From: an uncultured Lachnospiraceae bacterium
GTDB lineage: Bacteria > Bacillota > Clostridia > Lachnospirales > Lachnospiraceae
Assembly (NCBI GenBank): GCA_910576975.1
Contig: CAJTJY010000022.1
Span: forward strand, 273 to 63,064
Length of the DNA: 62,792 nt
Direction of reading: 5' to 3'
In this document: one piece after another, positions 47,164 to 55,799 of the stretch
How positions within the stretch are numbered: the stretch's first letter is position 1
How the letters are laid out: the number at the start of each line of letters is the position of its first letter
Position numbers and translations under genes: made by a program
Notes under the pieces: generated by a model
The model's input: the letters and a program-made list of their open reading frames with translations, nothing else
Told to the model about the DNA's origin: nothing
Databases searched by the model: none

Positions 47164-47395
47164 GTAGTTCCTCCTCAATTCTTTCGTTTATCGGTTCAAC
47201 TCCTCACAGGCAGCGTCATTGTGCTGCTCAAGAGACTAAAATTATTATATTTTTAAAGAAAGCGTTTGTCAAACGAGATCAAAAACTTATTGATTTTTTG
47301 ATTGGAATCCTCCATAATAAAACTGACTAATATTTTTTACAATAGTACTATTTTAACCATTTTAAGGCTATTTTGAAAATAATATGGAGGCACAG

Positions 47396-48619
47396 ATGAG
47401 TCAGGATTGGGAAAAATTTGGAAATGATATTCGAACGATTGTAGATAATGCTGTAAATTCCCAAAATTTCAGTGATTTAAATAAAAGCATTTCCAATGTC
47501 GTCAATGAGGCGGCAGACAGTTTGCAGAAAGGGATGCGCATGGCAGGGCATGTGGTGAACCAAGCGGCGGAAAAAAAGAGCCGAAGCTTTTATTCCACTT
47601 TCCAAAATGCTTTTGATTATAATGCTGCAAAAAATCAAGAAAAAAAGAATCAGCTTATGGTGGCAGACATAACTAGGAAAGATCTTTTTTTGAAAAAAAC
47701 ATCTCTTAAGGCAGGAGGATTAGCGCTTGCCATTTGCGGATGCGTGTTAAATATAGGATTGGGTTTTGCCGTGGCGATCTTGTTTTTGGTATCTGTTTTT
47801 TGGGGCAATATGCCTCTTGGCATTAAAATTGCTTTGTCCATATTACTTCCATTTTTTGCAGGCAGCGCAGTGATGACTTGGAAAGGAAGCAGCATGGTCT
47901 CTTCTGTAAAAAGATATCGCAATTATATTTCAGGTTTAAAGGGAAGGAATTATTGCAATATCAAAGAACTTGCCAGCCAGAGCGGAAAATCGGTGCATTT
48001 CGTGATCAAAGATCTAAGGAAAATGATTGACAAAGGCTGGTTTCGCCAAGGACATTTTAATCATGACAAAACTTGTCTGATCGTAAGTCATGAGACATTT
48101 CAAGAATACGAAGAGTTAGAGAGGCAAAAGGCAGAGCAGCAAAGGATTCAAAGCCAGGAGACTTCTGCTGATGAGACAATGGACAAGCTGGGACAGGTGA
48201 TTTGTGAGGGAGAGCAATACCTTAAAAAAATTCAATATTGCGGACAATCCATTTCGGAGAGAGAAATATCAGCAAAAATTTCTCATATGGAGCTATTGAT
48301 TCGTAAAATATTCGACCGGGTTAAAGAGGATCCAAATTCTCTGGAGAGCATTAGCAAATTGATGGATTATTATCTTCCCACTACTGTCAAGCTTTTAGAA
48401 GCTTATCAGCAACTATGCAGACAGCCAGTACAAGGAGAAAATATACGTAATTCCAAGCTAGAGATTGAGCAGGCTTTGGATACCTTGAATCATGCTTTTG
48501 AGCAGATTTTAGACCATCTTTTTGAGGATGTGGCATGGGACGTATCCTCAGATATTTCGGTGCTTGAGACCATGCTTGCCCAGGAAGGGCTGATGGAAAG
48601 CTCCAGTTGGAAGAGATAA
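47396..48619 (+). CDS. XpaC-like membrane protein
   Basis: The 407-residue protein starts MSQDWEKFGNDIRTIVDNAV (GGAGG 5 bases before this ATG; an in-frame ATG lies 12 bases earlier). The N-terminal third is helical, two membrane helices follow (GLALAICGCVLNIGLGFAVA and PLGIKIALSILLPFFAG), then a winged-helix-like part (NIKELASQSGKSVHFVIKDL) and a coiled-coil C-terminus. Layout and pairing with telA fit XpaC/YceG-type proteins, named after 5-bromo-4-chloroindolyl phosphate hydrolysis. The biochemical role is unclear. Confidence 0.75.
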   Translation: MSQDWEKFGNDIRTIVDNAVNSQNFSDLNKSISNVVNEAADSLQKGMRMAGHVVNQAAEKKSRSFYSTFQNAFDYNAAKNQEKKNQLMVADITRKDLFLKKTSLKAGGLALAICGCVLNIGLGFAVAILFLVSVFWGNMPLGIKIALSILLPFFAGSAVMTWKGSSMVSSVKRYRNYISGLKGRNYCNIKELASQSGKSVHFVIKDLRKMIDKGWFRQGHFNHDKTCLIVSHETFQEYEELERQKAEQQRIQSQETSADETMDKLGQVICEGEQYLKKIQYCGQSISEREISAKISHMELLIRKIFDRVKEDPNSLESISKLMDYYLPTTVKLLEAYQQLCRQPVQGENIRNSKLEIEQALDTLNHAFEQILDHLFEDVAWDVSSDISVLETMLAQEGLMESSSWKR

Positions 48620-48643
48620 CGGCAGTCACGAAAGGAGTATCAT

Positions 48644-49774
48644 ATGAGTGAAGAATTTACAGAATTTACGGAAACGCCTATATTAACCTTAGATCCATTT
48701 CCAGAAAAAGCTGCTGCGGCAGAGGTTAAGGAGATAGAGAAAGAGCCAGCATGGGACGATACTATTTTATCCGAGGAAGAACGGCGGATGGTGGATCAGT
48801 TCATCAGTCAGATTGACTTGCATAATTCTAATATTGTCTTTCAATATGGAGCAGGGACGCAGAAAAAAATGGCGGATTTCTCTGAAAAAGCATTGGCTAA
48901 TGTCCAGACAAAGGATCTTGGCGAAATTGGAGAACTAATTACAGGCGTGGTGACAGAGTTAAAAGGCTTTGATGCAGAAGAAGAGAAAGGCTTCTTGGGA
49001 TTTTTCAAAAAATCTTCTCAGAAATTAAGCGTACTGAAGACAAAATATGATAAAGCTGAAACGAATGTCAACAAAATTATCAAGGTATTGGAAAGTCACC
49101 AGATGCAGCTCTTAAAGGATTCGGCTATTTTAGATAAAATGTACGAGCAGAACAAGGTCTATTTTAAAGAGCTATCCATGTATATTCTTGCAGGAAAGCG
49201 CAAATTAGAGCAGGTCAGGAGCACGGAACTTCAAGCATTGGTGGATAAGGCAAAACGTTCTGGGCTTCCAGAGGATGCTCAAGAGGCGAAGGATTTGGAA
49301 TCTCTGTGTACCCGGTTTGAGAAAAAGATTCATGATCTGGAGCTGACTCGAATGATCTCTATTCAGACAGCGCCACAAATTCGCCTGGTACAGAACAATG
49401 ACGCCATTATGGTAGAGAAAATACAGTCTACGATCGTAAATACCATCCCCTTATGGAAAAGCCAGATGGTTATCGCCATGGGCGTCGAACATTCGGCTCA
49501 GGCAGCAAAAGCACAGCGTGAAGTCACGGATTTGACAAATGATCTTTTAAAGAAAAATGCCGAGAAGTTGAAAGTCGCTACTATTGAGACGGCGAGGGAA
49601 TCTGAGCGCGGGATCGTGGATCTAGAAACGCTGCGCATTACAAATGAATCCTTGATTTCCACTTTAGATGAAGTGATGCGTATTCAAAATGAGGGCAAGA
49701 AGAAGCGCAAAGAGGCAGAACTAGAAATTCACCGCTTAGAAGGAGAGCTGAAGTCAAAATTATTGCAATTATAG
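48644..49774 (+). CDS. TelA-family toxic-anion resistance protein
   Basis: The 376-residue, mainly helical cytosolic protein belongs to the TelA/KlaA family linked to tellurite resistance and to resistance against some cell-wall agents. Recognisable parts are QIDLHNSNIVFQYGAGTQKK, MYILAGKRKLEQV and TAPQIRLVQNNDAIMVEKIQ, then IPLWKSQMVIAMG. It lies 24 bp after the xpaC-like gene with AAGGAG before the ATG; the two are almost certainly one operon. Confidence 0.9.
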   Translation: MSEEFTEFTETPILTLDPFPEKAAAAEVKEIEKEPAWDDTILSEEERRMVDQFISQIDLHNSNIVFQYGAGTQKKMADFSEKALANVQTKDLGEIGELITGVVTELKGFDAEEEKGFLGFFKKSSQKLSVLKTKYDKAETNVNKIIKVLESHQMQLLKDSAILDKMYEQNKVYFKELSMYILAGKRKLEQVRSTELQALVDKAKRSGLPEDAQEAKDLESLCTRFEKKIHDLELTRMISIQTAPQIRLVQNNDAIMVEKIQSTIVNTIPLWKSQMVIAMGVEHSAQAAKAQREVTDLTNDLLKKNAEKLKVATIETARESERGIVDLETLRITNESLISTLDEVMRIQNEGKKKRKEAELEIHRLEGELKSKLLQL

Positions 49775-49871
49775 ATATTTGGCAATGTAATCAAAGATAA
49801 AATATGTTTAATAAAATTTAATAAAATTTATTAAAAATTCGTTGAGTTTAGTAAAAAAACGATATGTACTC

Positions 49872-50033
49872 TGGACAAGAAATTGATTTTATGTTATGAT
49901 TCGTAGCATACCAGTAAATGTTAAAAGTGGTAAAAATAGTGAATCAAACCGACTAACAGTTATATTTGGTATATCCCTTCTTTATAAATAATATGTAAGA
50001 ACCCTCTGCCTGATCCCGACAGAGGGTTTTTAC
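49872..50033 (+). ncRNA. Candidate small RNA or leader transcript
   Basis: TGGACA (49872-49877), 17 bases and TATGAT (49895-49900) form a good sigma-A promoter. An intrinsic terminator (AACCCTCTG 50000-50008, CAGAGGGTT 50020-50028, then T residues) ends about 125 bases later. Within it ATACCA near 49908 can pair with TGGTAT near 49966. No ORF is present. It could be a free sRNA or an attenuated leader of the PurF-like gene 340 bp downstream. I do not recognise a known riboswitch. Confidence 0.5.
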
Positions 50034-50103
50034 ATAGCTTGCTACATGTTCAGTAATATGAATTTTTCCTGACCTAAGCTGTCATCATGTATGAAATAAT
50101 TTG

Positions 50104-50280
50104 AGTTTCCCCATTTTGTAATTCATAGTGCCAAAAGGTCTTGCTTCCTTTGGCAGCATAGACATCTTGCACAAAAAGTGCTTGAAAAGCTAGCTTTTCA
50201 GAGCGCTTTTATGTGCAAAGTGTTTTCATCACTTTGTGATGGAAACCTTTTGTCACTATGAATTACAAAATGGGGAAACT
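50104..50280. repeat. Composite palindromic element, copy A
   Basis: Outer arms start AGTTTCCCCATTTTGTAATT and run about 33 bp to CAAAAGGT, nearly exact inverted complements. Inside are a TGAAAAGCTAGCTTTTCA palindrome and a TCACTTTGTGA side hairpin. The element can fold into one long branched cruciform. Copies B (51861) and C (53159) share the arms and core; A has the core in opposite orientation to C. Confidence 0.85.
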
Positions 50281-50375
50281 AAAATGAAATAATTCTTGAA
50301 ATTTCAATAACGAACGATTATGATAGTAATGGCATTATTGACATACAGAATATAAGAAAGAAATGAGGCAGACAT

Positions 50376-51782
50376 ATGGGAGGATTTTTTGGAGTAGCGG
50401 CGGCACAGGACTGCGTTTTTGATTTATTTTTTGGAATTGATTATCATTCTCATTTGGGAACAAAGCGGGGAGGAATGGTAGTCTATGGTGAGAAAGGCTT
50501 TGACCGTGCGATTCACAATATAGAGAACGCTCCGTTTCGTACCAAATTCGATAAAGATATCAAGAAAATGTCTGGGTATATGGGAATTGGCTGTATTTCA
50601 GATTATGAGCCGCAGCCTCTTTTGGTCCGGTCCCATCATGGCACTTATGCCATTACAACGGTAAGCAAGATCAATAATATGAAAGAGCTTGCCAAAATGC
50701 TTTTTGATCATGGACATTCTCATTTTTTGGAGATGAGCGGAGGAGACATCAACGCAACAGAAATGATAGCGTCCCTGATTAATCAAAAAGGAAATTTGAT
50801 CGAAGGCATTCGCTATGCCCTCGATTTGGTGGATGGCTCGGTATCCATGCTTTTAATGAATGAGAAAGGAATTTATGCGGCAAGGGATAAGTATGGGCGG
50901 ACTCCGGTGATAGTAGGCAAAAAAGAAGATGCATTTTGTGTTTCTTTTGAAAATTTTGCATATAGAAATTTGGGATACAAAGATTACAAGGAATTAGGTC
51001 CTGGAGAAATCGTAGTTGTGACAAACAAGGAATGTGCTACATTGTCTGAGCCAGGAAAAGACATGAAGATATGCACGTTTTTATGGGTTTATTATGGGTA
51101 TTCGTCCAGTTCTTACGAGGGAACCAGCGTCGAACAGATGCGTTATCAATGCGGTAGCAAGATGGCGAAGCGGGATCATGTCAAGCCTGACATAGTAGCA
51201 GGCGTTCCCGATTCCGGGACGGCACACGCAATTGGCTATGCGAATCAATCAGGAATTCCATTTTCGAGGCCCTTTATTAAATATACGCCTACCTGGCCGC
51301 GTTCTTTCATGCCCGCCATACAGAGTCAGCGTGATCTGATTGCCAAAATGAAAATGCTGGCAGTCGAAGAATTGATACGCGGTAAAAGCCTGCTTCTGAT
51401 AGATGATTCTATTGTAAGAGGCACGCAGCTTCGTGAGACAACGGAATTTTTGTATGAGAGTGGTGCAAAAGAAGTTCATATCCGGCCTGCCTGCCCGCCG
51501 CTTCTGTATGGATGCAAGTATTTGAACTTTTCACGATCTTCTTCGGAGATGGATTTGATTACTAGGAGGGTCATTGACCGTTTGGAGCATGGTAATGTGA
51601 CAGATCAGGCATTAGAAGAATATGCAGATCCGCAATCTTCAAAATATGAACAGATGGTGGAAGAAATCCGTAAAGAGCTGAATTTTACGTCATTGAGGTT
51701 TAACTATTTAGAGGACATGTTGGACGCTGTTGGCATAGATAAATGTAAATTGTGTACTTATTGTTGGAATGGCAAAGAATAA
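50376..51782 (+). CDS. PurF-like amidophosphoribosyltransferase homologue without the catalytic Cys
   Basis: The 468-residue protein has an N-terminal class II glutamine-amidotransferase fold and a C-terminal phosphoribosyltransferase domain. Its start, MGGFFGVAAAQDC, replaces the MCGIxG of PurF, so the N-terminal nucleophile Cys is absent. The PRPP motif LLLIDDSIVRGTQ is intact, as are Cys residues in CTFLWVYYGY, ACPPLLYGC and the C-terminal CKLCTYC that match iron-sulfur ligand positions of Bacillus-type PurF. It may use ammonia, act on another substrate or be regulatory. It is not in a purine operon. Confidence 0.8.
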   Translation: MGGFFGVAAAQDCVFDLFFGIDYHSHLGTKRGGMVVYGEKGFDRAIHNIENAPFRTKFDKDIKKMSGYMGIGCISDYEPQPLLVRSHHGTYAITTVSKINNMKELAKMLFDHGHSHFLEMSGGDINATEMIASLINQKGNLIEGIRYALDLVDGSVSMLLMNEKGIYAARDKYGRTPVIVGKKEDAFCVSFENFAYRNLGYKDYKELGPGEIVVVTNKECATLSEPGKDMKICTFLWVYYGYSSSSYEGTSVEQMRYQCGSKMAKRDHVKPDIVAGVPDSGTAHAIGYANQSGIPFSRPFIKYTPTWPRSFMPAIQSQRDLIAKMKMLAVEELIRGKSLLLIDDSIVRGTQLRETTEFLYESGAKEVHIRPACPPLLYGCKYLNFSRSSSEMDLITRRVIDRLEHGNVTDQALEEYADPQSSKYEQMVEEIRKELNFTSLRFNYLEDMLDAVGIDKCKLCTYCWNGKE

Positions 51783-51860
51783 GTCATAGAAGATGTTAGT
51801 GCCACAGCCCCCTATTGATACGATAAAATTATAGAATACGGAAACTCAAATAATTATTTT

Positions 51861-52165
51861 AAGCTTCCCCATTTTGCAATTCATTGAGCCAAAAGGTTTC
51901 CATCACAAAGTGATGAAAAAACTTTGCACATAAAAGGGACTGTCGCACAAAGATATTTACTTGTTCAAAAGGTTTCCATTGCAAAGCAATGCAAACAAAA
52001 TACACAAAAGTCATCTTGGAAAGCTAGCTTTCCAGAATGATTTTTGTGCATTCTGTCTTTGCCGCATGAGCGGCAAGACCTTTTGACCAAGTAAATATCT
52101 TTGTGCGACAGCCCCTTTTTGTGCAAGACCTTTTGCACTATGAATTGCAAAATGGGAAACTCAAA
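51861..52165. repeat. Composite palindromic element, copy B, interrupted by a second palindrome
   Basis: Outer arms CTTCCCCATTTTGCAATTCA and CACTATGAATTGCAAAATGG match copies A and C. The central part is replaced by a different palindrome at 51936-52115 with arms GGGACTGTCGCACAAAGATA, then TTTACTTG-TCAAAAGGT, and its complement ending GCGACAGCCCC. That inner element has its own GAAAGCTAGCTTTC centre and CAAAAGGT/ACCTTTTG boundaries, so both families share a core design. No gene is present in 51783-52258. Confidence 0.8.
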
Positions 52166-52258
52166 AGTAATTACACGTTGTAAAAAAATTAATTTTACTG
52201 TATAATATATTGTATATAAAGTTTTGTCTTCGAAAAAGTGGGAGAGGAGGTTAAAGTT

Positions 52259-53074
52259 ATGATGCAGGTCAGCAATGTGAAAACGGCAAAAAGTACTACG
52301 CAAGCAGCCAGTCGTCAGGCAAATACGGCAGCAGATACCGCCAGTAAAGATATCCAGAGCAAAATTTTGAATGCCCAGAAGCAGAGTCAGGGGCTTTCTT
52401 TTAATATGGAAATGACTGCGGAAGAAAAAGCGAACTTTAGGCAGAAAATTCAGCAGGAAATTAGTGATTTGAAGCGTGAATTAAGGCAGCGTCAGTTAGA
52501 AGAGGAGAGGAAAGAGCAAGAAGCTAAAAAAGCTTTAGAGAAGAAAGAGCAGCAGGAAGCTGCTTCTCAGGAATCTGTTCCTAAAGAACGGCAAAAAATC
52601 CAGTCAGGGCAAGAAAGTAACGACAGGCAGCAGGATAGCGTATCAGGATCAAAGAAGAGTCAAAAGGGCAGCGAGTTAGATACAGATCGGGAAGACAGGA
52701 ATATCCTGCATGGCGGAATGCAAAAAATAATTTCTGCAGATTCAACGGTTCGGCAGTACCGTGCTGTAAGCAACGCAGCGGCACAGAATGACAAAGCGGT
52801 GAGAGTGCAGGAACAGGAGATGAGACAAGATGAAGTTCGTGGCTCTGATGTAGATGCAGTAAAAAAAGAACAGAGGGCGGATTTGCAAAAAGAAGCCCGG
52901 CGGATGGAGATGATGAAAACTTTTATGTTTGAAGGGAAAAGCAAGACAACTGAGCCAGCCGCAGGAATTGCAAAGCCACAGCCTATGATTTCCAGAGGAA
53001 AAGGATTGTACGATAATAACGCCATGTTGTTTAAGACAAATTTCCAATCTGTTGAGTTGGATTTGAGACAGTGA
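52259..53074 (+). CDS. Gln/Glu/Lys-rich hypothetical protein
   Basis: The 271-residue protein starts MMQVSNVKTAKSTTQAASRQ, with GAGGAGG 8 bases upstream; an in-frame GTG at 52238 overlaps the ribosome-binding site. The N-terminus is Ala/Thr-rich, residues about 55-130 form a charged coiled coil, and the rest is polar and probably disordered. It ends MLFKTNFQSVELDLRQ. No signal peptide or membrane helix is seen. I do not recognise it. It stands alone between two palindromic elements and has its own terminator. Confidence 0.7.
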   Translation: MMQVSNVKTAKSTTQAASRQANTAADTASKDIQSKILNAQKQSQGLSFNMEMTAEEKANFRQKIQQEISDLKRELRQRQLEEERKEQEAKKALEKKEQQEAASQESVPKERQKIQSGQESNDRQQDSVSGSKKSQKGSELDTDREDRNILHGGMQKIISADSTVRQYRAVSNAAAQNDKAVRVQEQEMRQDEVRGSDVDAVKKEQRADLQKEARRMEMMKTFMFEGKSKTTEPAAGIAKPQPMISRGKGLYDNNAMLFKTNFQSVELDLRQ

Positions 53075-53107
53075 AACTCAAGAATCAAGCGAAAAATTAA
53101 AATGCAG

Positions 53108-53137
53108 GGTGACCGGGTGATTCGGTCACCTTTTTTA
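53108..53137 (+). terminator. Terminator after the 52259 gene
   Basis: GGTGACCG and CGGTCACC pair around a 7-base loop, followed by TTTTTTATTTTT. It lies 34 bp past the stop codon. Confidence 0.9.
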
Positions 53138-53158
53138 TTTTTATGGACTATTTTCTGT

Positions 53159-53341
53159 TTGAGTTTCCGCATTTTGCAATTCATAGCGCCAAAAGGTTTC
53201 CATCACAAAGTGATGAAAACACTTTGCACATAAAAGCGCTCTGAAAAGCTAGCTTTTCAAGCACTTTTTGTGCAAGATGTCTATGCTGCCAAAGGCAGCA
53301 AGACCTTTTGGCGCTATGAATTGCAAAATGTGGAAACTCAA
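53159..53341. repeat. Composite palindromic element, copy C
   Basis: The arms begin TTGAGTTTCCGCATTTTGCA (53159) and are 39 bp long with one mismatch to the complement at 53303-53341. The core contains CATCACAAAGTGATG and GCTGCCAAAGGCAGC side hairpins and the central TGAAAAGCTAGCTTTTCA. It is the best-preserved copy. Confidence 0.88.
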
Positions 53342-53353
53342 GATTTTCTGATA

Positions 53354-53407
53354 TTTACAAAACCTTTACAAAACAGTATAGTTTTCTTAGCCGTCATTGT
53401 TTATAAT
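53354..53407 (+). promoter_or_regulatory. PhoP-box-like promoter of the two-component operon
   Basis: Two TTTACA hexamers separated by five bases (53354 and 53365, each followed by AAAC) form an 11-base-period direct repeat like PhoP/PhoB-type boxes. TATAAT at 53402-53407 serves as the -10; the expected -35 position has no TTGACA, fitting an activator-dependent promoter. Autoregulation by the response regulator is likely. Confidence 0.6.
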
Positions 53408-53441
53408 GAAAGTAAAAGATACGAAAAGCAGGGTGGAGATG

Positions 53442-54101
53442 ATGAAGAAAATTTTGGTGATTGAGGATGAGAATGCGATCAATGACTTAATTTGCATGAA
53501 TCTGGAGATTGCAGGTTATAAGCCTGTTGCTTTTTTTGACGGGGAAGACGCCAGCCGTCACCTAAAGGAGCAGGATGAATATGATTTGGCTCTTCTGGAT
53601 ATTATGCTTCCTGGCAAAGATGGATTTGAATTGTTAGAGGAATTTAAAGAGCATGACATACCTGTGATCTATCTAACTGCTAAGGGAGATCTGCCCAGCA
53701 AGGTCAAGGGGCTTCGCAGCGGGGCAGAGGATTATATTGTGAAACCTTTTGAAATGTTGGAGCTTCTCGTTCGCATTGACATTGTGCTGAAGCGGTTTGG
53801 GAAAGAAGAAGCCGAGGAAATACATATTAAAGACGTGGTGATCAATGAAAAAAAAAGGACTGTCCATAAAAATGGAGTGGAAATTTCCATGCAGCCTATG
53901 GAGTTTGACTGTCTGCTGGTATTTTGGAAATACAGAAACCGGGTAATGACAAGGGATCAGATTCTAAATATTCTCTGGGGCGTGGATTTTGAAGGAGAAA
54001 GCAGGACAGTAGATGTGCATGTCGGAAATATCAGAAAAAAGTTGGATTTTTCAGATGTAATCATCACAGTTCCCAGAGTCGGTTACCGGATGGAGGTTTG
54101 A
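53442..54101 (+). CDS. OmpR-family response regulator
   Basis: The 219-residue protein has a receiver domain (ILVIEDENAI, phospho-acceptor Asp in LLDIMLPGKDG, LTAKG, VKPFE) and a C-terminal winged helix (VDVHVGNIRKKLDF, VPRVGYRMEV). The start at MKKILVIED is chosen over upstream in-frame starts because GGTGGAG lies just before it. The kinase gene starts 2 bp after its stop. The upstream TTTACA repeats suggest a PhoP/PhoB-type DNA target. Confidence 0.93.
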   Translation: MKKILVIEDENAINDLICMNLEIAGYKPVAFFDGEDASRHLKEQDEYDLALLDIMLPGKDGFELLEEFKEHDIPVIYLTAKGDLPSKVKGLRSGAEDYIVKPFEMLELLVRIDIVLKRFGKEEAEEIHIKDVVINEKKRTVHKNGVEISMQPMEFDCLLVFWKYRNRVMTRDQILNILWGVDFEGESRTVDVHVGNIRKKLDFSDVIITVPRVGYRMEV

Positions 54102-54103
54102 TT

Positions 54104-55360
54104 ATGGATATGATTAAAAAGATTGCAATGACTGCGTCAACCATGTTATTTGCGTTGACGCAGATTTTTTCATTTTACGTAATTTTAACTAGCCGTCAGC
54201 AAAAGATTGATTTAGTTCAAAAGCAACAAGGCAGTATATTCAGTCAGGGCATTTCTAATATTGATTCTGATTTACTAAAGATGAATTATCAAAGTTCGAT
54301 GCAAGATTATGTGGTAACCTATTGTTTTCGGAACAACATGCCAGAAGGAGCTGCTCTGTATAAAGAAGATAAAGAATTGTATAACAGCACGCCATATGAT
54401 TTTGATTCGAGTCAGATAAATTTAAAACAAGAGGAATATCCGTTTCTTGTAAAACAGGAAAAAATAGGGGATGCTTATCTTTTGGTTTTTTATATTGATC
54501 AATGGATTAGAAAGAGCGGGCAGAAACAAGAAAAATATGTCTATTTCTATGCCGTGGAAATCACTTATATTTTTGAAGAAGGATGGAAGCTAGCTTTTTT
54601 AGAAATTACGATTTCAATGGTTGCCTCGCTGGTTATGGCAGCGCTATTAAACTTTTTAATTAAAAGAATTACAAAACCTCTTCAGGCAGTCAACGAAGCG
54701 CAAAGACAGTTGATCGGCAGCATGTCCCACGAATTAAAGACGCCTTTGACAGCGATCAAGGGATATTCTGAAACACTGTTGCATGTAAAATTATCTAGGG
54801 AACAGAAGGAAAAAGCTCTGGGTTATATTAATCGGGAAAGTAAGAGATTGTCTAGACTCTCCGAAAAAATGATGGAATTGACCAGGCTATATGAACCGGA
54901 GTGCGGAATCGATCTCAAGGATGTTTCTGTGGAATCGTTATTTGAAACAGTGGAAGAGAGTGTCAGGTACAAGCTGCAGGAAAAAGACATGGTCCTGCGC
55001 AAAGAAGGAGAAATTCATGGAATGAAAAAGACGCTGGATGCCGATTTGATGACCAGTTTTTTGATCAATCTCGTCAATAACGGCATCATGGCGTCGCAAC
55101 CAGGAAGCCATATCTATCTAGGAGCGGACAAACATTGCTTGTGGGTGCGGGACGAAGGATGTGGAATACCGACGCAAGAAGTGGATAAAGTACGAAAAGC
55201 TTTTTATCGCGTGGATAAGTCCCGGTCCAGAAAGAGTGGCAATATGGGTTTGGGTCTTGCCTTGTGTGAGCAGATTGCTTTTGTTCACCATGGAACAATG
55301 GAGATTGAGAGCCAGGTAGGGAAAGGCACAAAGATTTCTTTTGTCGGCGCAAAAAAATAG
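54104..55360 (+). CDS. Membrane sensor histidine kinase
   Basis: The 418-residue kinase has two membrane helices (about 8-29 and 165-185) with an extracytoplasmic sensor part of about 135 residues. The DHp box is MSHELKTPLTAIKGYSETLL (phospho-His), and the ATP-binding domain has NLVNNGIMAS (N box), VRDEGCGIP (G1) and NMGLGLALCEQI (G2). The ATG at 54104 is 7 bases after the GGAGG inside the regulator gene. It pairs with the regulator just upstream; the ligand is unknown. Confidence 0.92.
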   Translation: MDMIKKIAMTASTMLFALTQIFSFYVILTSRQQKIDLVQKQQGSIFSQGISNIDSDLLKMNYQSSMQDYVVTYCFRNNMPEGAALYKEDKELYNSTPYDFDSSQINLKQEEYPFLVKQEKIGDAYLLVFYIDQWIRKSGQKQEKYVYFYAVEITYIFEEGWKLAFLEITISMVASLVMAALLNFLIKRITKPLQAVNEAQRQLIGSMSHELKTPLTAIKGYSETLLHVKLSREQKEKALGYINRESKRLSRLSEKMMELTRLYEPECGIDLKDVSVESLFETVEESVRYKLQEKDMVLRKEGEIHGMKKTLDADLMTSFLINLVNNGIMASQPGSHIYLGADKHCLWVRDEGCGIPTQEVDKVRKAFYRVDKSRSRKSGNMGLGLALCEQIAFVHHGTMEIESQVGKGTKISFVGAKK

Positions 55361-55361
55361 A

Positions 55362-55718
55362 TTGCCCGACAATTTAAGATATGCTATAATCCGTTTAGGG
55401 CAGCCGTGTTAGATGATAGATATTCTATTTTTATAGACTAACAGAGAAAATGCGGGCTTAGCTGATTTTTAGCACGATGTGCAGCGGCTGCAGGAAAAGT
55501 TTGGAGGGTAGTGGATGTTAATTGTGAATGTAATGTAGAAAGTAGCAAATCAAATACTGCGCTTGTTTAGCGCCAGTGTGTCGGCAGCGTTAGCTGGTGG
55601 CTTTTTCGCCTTACATTCACTTTTATTGTAGTTGAGCAGAGTGTTATCTGCAGACTTTTGATAGATATGTAATATATTTATGACGGGCAAAAAGCATGGC
55701 TGAAGAGTCATGTTTTTT
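55362..55718 (+). ncRNA. Candidate ~320-nt structured RNA
   Basis: Just after the kinase stop, TTGCCC (55362), 17 bases and TATAAT (55385-55390) form a strong promoter. An intrinsic terminator (GCATGGCT-GAAG-AGTCATG, then T residues, near 55689-55718) lies about 320 bases downstream. Inside, GTGAATGTAA (about 55526) pairs with TTACATTCAC (about 55612), enclosing GCGC-TTGTTTA-GCGC and further stems. No ORF fits except a seven-codon frame after GGAGG (MLIVNVM). I could not match it to 6S, tmRNA, RNase P or a known riboswitch by eye. Confidence 0.55.
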
Positions 55719-55799
55719 ATATTATACAATCGTTTTATTTCATTTTTGAATCAAGTGATCTGTAAGGCGAAATGATAAAATTAAGACAGGAGAGATAGA

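Noticed and set aside
52660..53184. 174-codon minus-strand ORF opposite the Gln/Glu/Lys-rich gene.
   Set aside because: It crosses a terminator and a palindromic arm and has a low-complexity composition mirroring the plus-strand gene.
55362..55718. Assignment of the candidate RNA to 6S RNA, tmRNA or RNase P RNA.
   Set aside because: None of the conserved signatures (RNase P GAGGAAAGTCC, tmRNA T arm, 6S open bubble) could be found by eye.
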